Source of the DNA: Serpula lacrymans var. lacrymans S7.9
Lineage: Eukaryota > Basidiomycota > Agaricomycetes > Boletales > Serpulaceae
Assembly: GCF_000218685.1 (NCBI RefSeq)
Contig: NW_006763304.1
Coordinates: forward strand, 987,269 to 1,051,268
Reading direction: 5' to 3'
Length of the DNA stretch: 64,000 bases
Position 1 is the stretch's first letter. Every line of letters begins with the position of its first letter. The position numbers were made by a program, and so were the translations under genes. The notes below the pieces were generated by a model. It saw only the letters and a program-made list of their open reading frames with translations, had not been told where the DNA came from and did not search any database. This document shows positions 62,539 to 64,000 of the stretch, piece by piece.

Positions 62539-64000
62539 TTAATCGTTATCTTCATCATCTGAGTCGTTATGCTCATAGTCAGGTTCATCTTCTGGTTCAT
62601 CTAGGTCGTTATCATGGTCATCCAGTTCGTCCAAGAGTGGCATAGAGTGGCGGTTGAAATAGGGAAGTAGGCGAAATGCTGCAATTCCTCTTCGTGATAC
62701 TGATCCATCCATTTCTTTTAGAACATACGATCCTCCTTTAGTACGTCGCACAACTTCATAAGGGCCATTGTAACGAGGCTTTGCTTTACGATCCAGCTCT
62801 TTCTCAACCTGAGTATTCCGCACTAGAACAAGCTCTCCAGGCTGGTATTCGTTCTTGAACATCCTTCGTGCATAGAGTTTCTCAAACTGCGCTTTAGATC
62901 TGAGACGAGTTTTGCGTATAGTGAGTGCAGCTTGTTGCAAATCATCCTGTCTCTTTTCTAGTTGACGAATGCGCAGAGCAATGAGGTCTTCTGTTGACAT
63001 TGCAGTATGGAATCCATGAACAAGGAAAGTTGCTTCTGTCAGATCAAATGGTAGGACTGGGTCAACTCCGTGCAACAGATAAAAAGGGCTGAATCCAGTA
63101 GAACGACGAGTAGTGACCTTGTCTGCAAAGAAGGCATGATGGACCTTGGTTGGCCATAAATCGACATTCCCTTCACAGGACTTGACAAGTGCTTCTCTTA
63201 TGACGAAGTGTCCACGCTCAACAACACCATTTGCCTTGGAATTGTAGGGAGAAATGCGAATATGAGGGATCTGGTAACGTTCCACAAGCTCTTCAAATGC
63301 TCCTTTGACTTCGCTTCCATTATCTGTGACAACTTCTCCTATAGCTCCATAGCGACAGATGATTTCTTCCCAGAAAAAGCGAGCAAGATTATGTGCAGAT
63401 GCTTTCTTCAATGCTCTTCCTTCTGCAGCAAGTGACAGATCATCTCTTGCAGCAACAAGATATCGATATCCTCTGGCCTTGGGCATGAGCATAATGTCGA
63501 CATAGACTTTGGTGAAGATTGTAGGAGGTGATGAGATGGTAAGTGGGACTTCACTTTTGCGTACACTTCGGATCTGGCATTCATGGCAGGTGCGAATATG
63601 ATGCTTGACATCCTGTAACATATGGGGCCAGTAAAAGCGCTCTCTGACTGTAGAGAATACACCATTGACTCCTCTGTGACCAAGCCTTTCATGTGCTTCA
63701 GTAAGGATGTGAAGTCGAAGGTCAGGATTGAAGATAACTTTGAGAGGAGGAGCAGAGTGACGACGCTTGAACATGCTGTCTCCTTTCAAGAAGAATTGAA
63801 GTGATCGCTTGACAAAACGCTTTTGAGCTTGAAGAGAGGAAAATATAGGCAGCTCCATAGTTTGAAGAAAGTGGAAGATTCGACGAAGGGTATCATACTG
63901 AGAAGAATCATTGGTAAGGAACGAAGGGAGTGACATAGGGTGATATGGGAGAGGTCTGGCAAGATCAACAAGAAGAGCGATATCATCAAGCCAATCATCT
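62539..64000 (-). CDS. pol: Second Ty3/gypsy Pol, integrase part (partial)
   Basis: The open frame runs off the window end; the stop is at 62539-62541. Integrase features: zinc-binding HERLGHRGVNGVF ... HIRTCHECQ; catalytic core with VYVDIMLMP (D), EVVTDNGSEVKGAFEEL (D) and NGVVERGHFVIREAL (E); then the GPY/F-type KPRYNGPYEVVRRTKGGSY. The C-terminus is strongly acidic (DEPEDEPDYEHNDSDDEDND) with no chromodomain, unlike the first gypsy element. Protease, RT and RNase H would lie beyond 64000. No stop codon within the part seen. Confidence 0.9.
   Translation of the reverse strand, partial: DDWLDDIALLVDLARPLPYHPMSLPSFLTNDSSQYDTLRRIFHFLQTMELPIFSSLQAQKRFVKRSLQFFLKGDSMFKRRHSAPPLKVIFNPDLRLHILTEAHERLGHRGVNGVFSTVRERFYWPHMLQDVKHHIRTCHECQIRSVRKSEVPLTISSPPTIFTKVYVDIMLMPKARGYRYLVAARDDLSLAAEGRALKKASAHNLARFFWEEIICRYGAIGEVVTDNGSEVKGAFEELVERYQIPHIRISPYNSKANGVVERGHFVIREALVKSCEGNVDLWPTKVHHAFFADKVTTRRSTGFSPFYLLHGVDPVLPFDLTEATFLVHGFHTAMSTEDLIALRIRQLEKRQDDLQQAALTIRKTRLRSKAQFEKLYARRMFKNEYQPGELVLVRNTQVEKELDRKAKPRYNGPYEVVRRTKGGSYVLKEMDGSVSRRGIAAFRLLPYFNRHSMPLLDELDDHDNDLDEPEDEPDYEHNDSDDEDND

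Overview
The window is nuclear DNA of a basidiomycete fungus, most likely an Agaricomycete (mushroom-forming). Genes are dense in short GT-AG introns of about 50 bases (one has 33 exons). Several families present are typical of that class: a DUF6589 relic, alpha-kinases, a mushroom-type terpene synthase and fungal kinase-like proteins. Exon coordinates were derived by hand from splice sites and reading phase; models called intact have coding lengths divisible by three.

Layout. 1-3964: the 5' part of an aldehyde dehydrogenase (minus) and an intact 7-TM membrane protein (plus). 3965-13312: a transposon graveyard. A decayed DUF6589 gene has been entered by two ~0.8 kb elements with CATCAGG termini and two solo LTRs, and a third solo LTR sits in a neighbouring dead gene. 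13313-28166: a nested structure. A Tc1/mariner transposase gene is split by a 13.6 kb DNA element with 37 bp TIRs and a 6 bp TSD. This element carries a divergent pair: an integrase-like DDE transposase and an alpha-kinase gene. A complete 6.26 kb Ty3/gypsy retrotransposon has landed in an intron of the alpha-kinase gene. 29340-31086: a PIL1-type eisosome gene. 31491-43305: a terpene synthase (with indels), an O-methyltransferase, an indoleamine-dioxygenase-superfamily protein and an MFS transporter, a plausible small metabolite cluster. 43741-56794: two large convergent housekeeping-type genes, a BEACH/WD40 protein (2,050 aa) and an F-box/WD40 protein (1,173 aa). 57426-59465: a decayed kinase-like gene. 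60597-64000: a 1.8 kb repeat unit, also present at 11919-13312, next to the pol gene of a second gypsy element that runs off the window.

Most notable: (i) the 13,924-27,520 element, whose TAY termini, 6 bp TSD and integrase-like transposase fit what I recall of the IS3EU superfamily, and which appears to carry an alpha-kinase gene as cargo; (ii) the terpene synthase / methyltransferase / IDO-like / transporter neighbourhood; (iii) a -1 slippery heptamer exactly at the gag-pol junction of the gypsy element; (iv) a 45-nt perfect hairpin between two cluster genes. No CRISPR, rRNA gene or convincing functional tRNA was seen.
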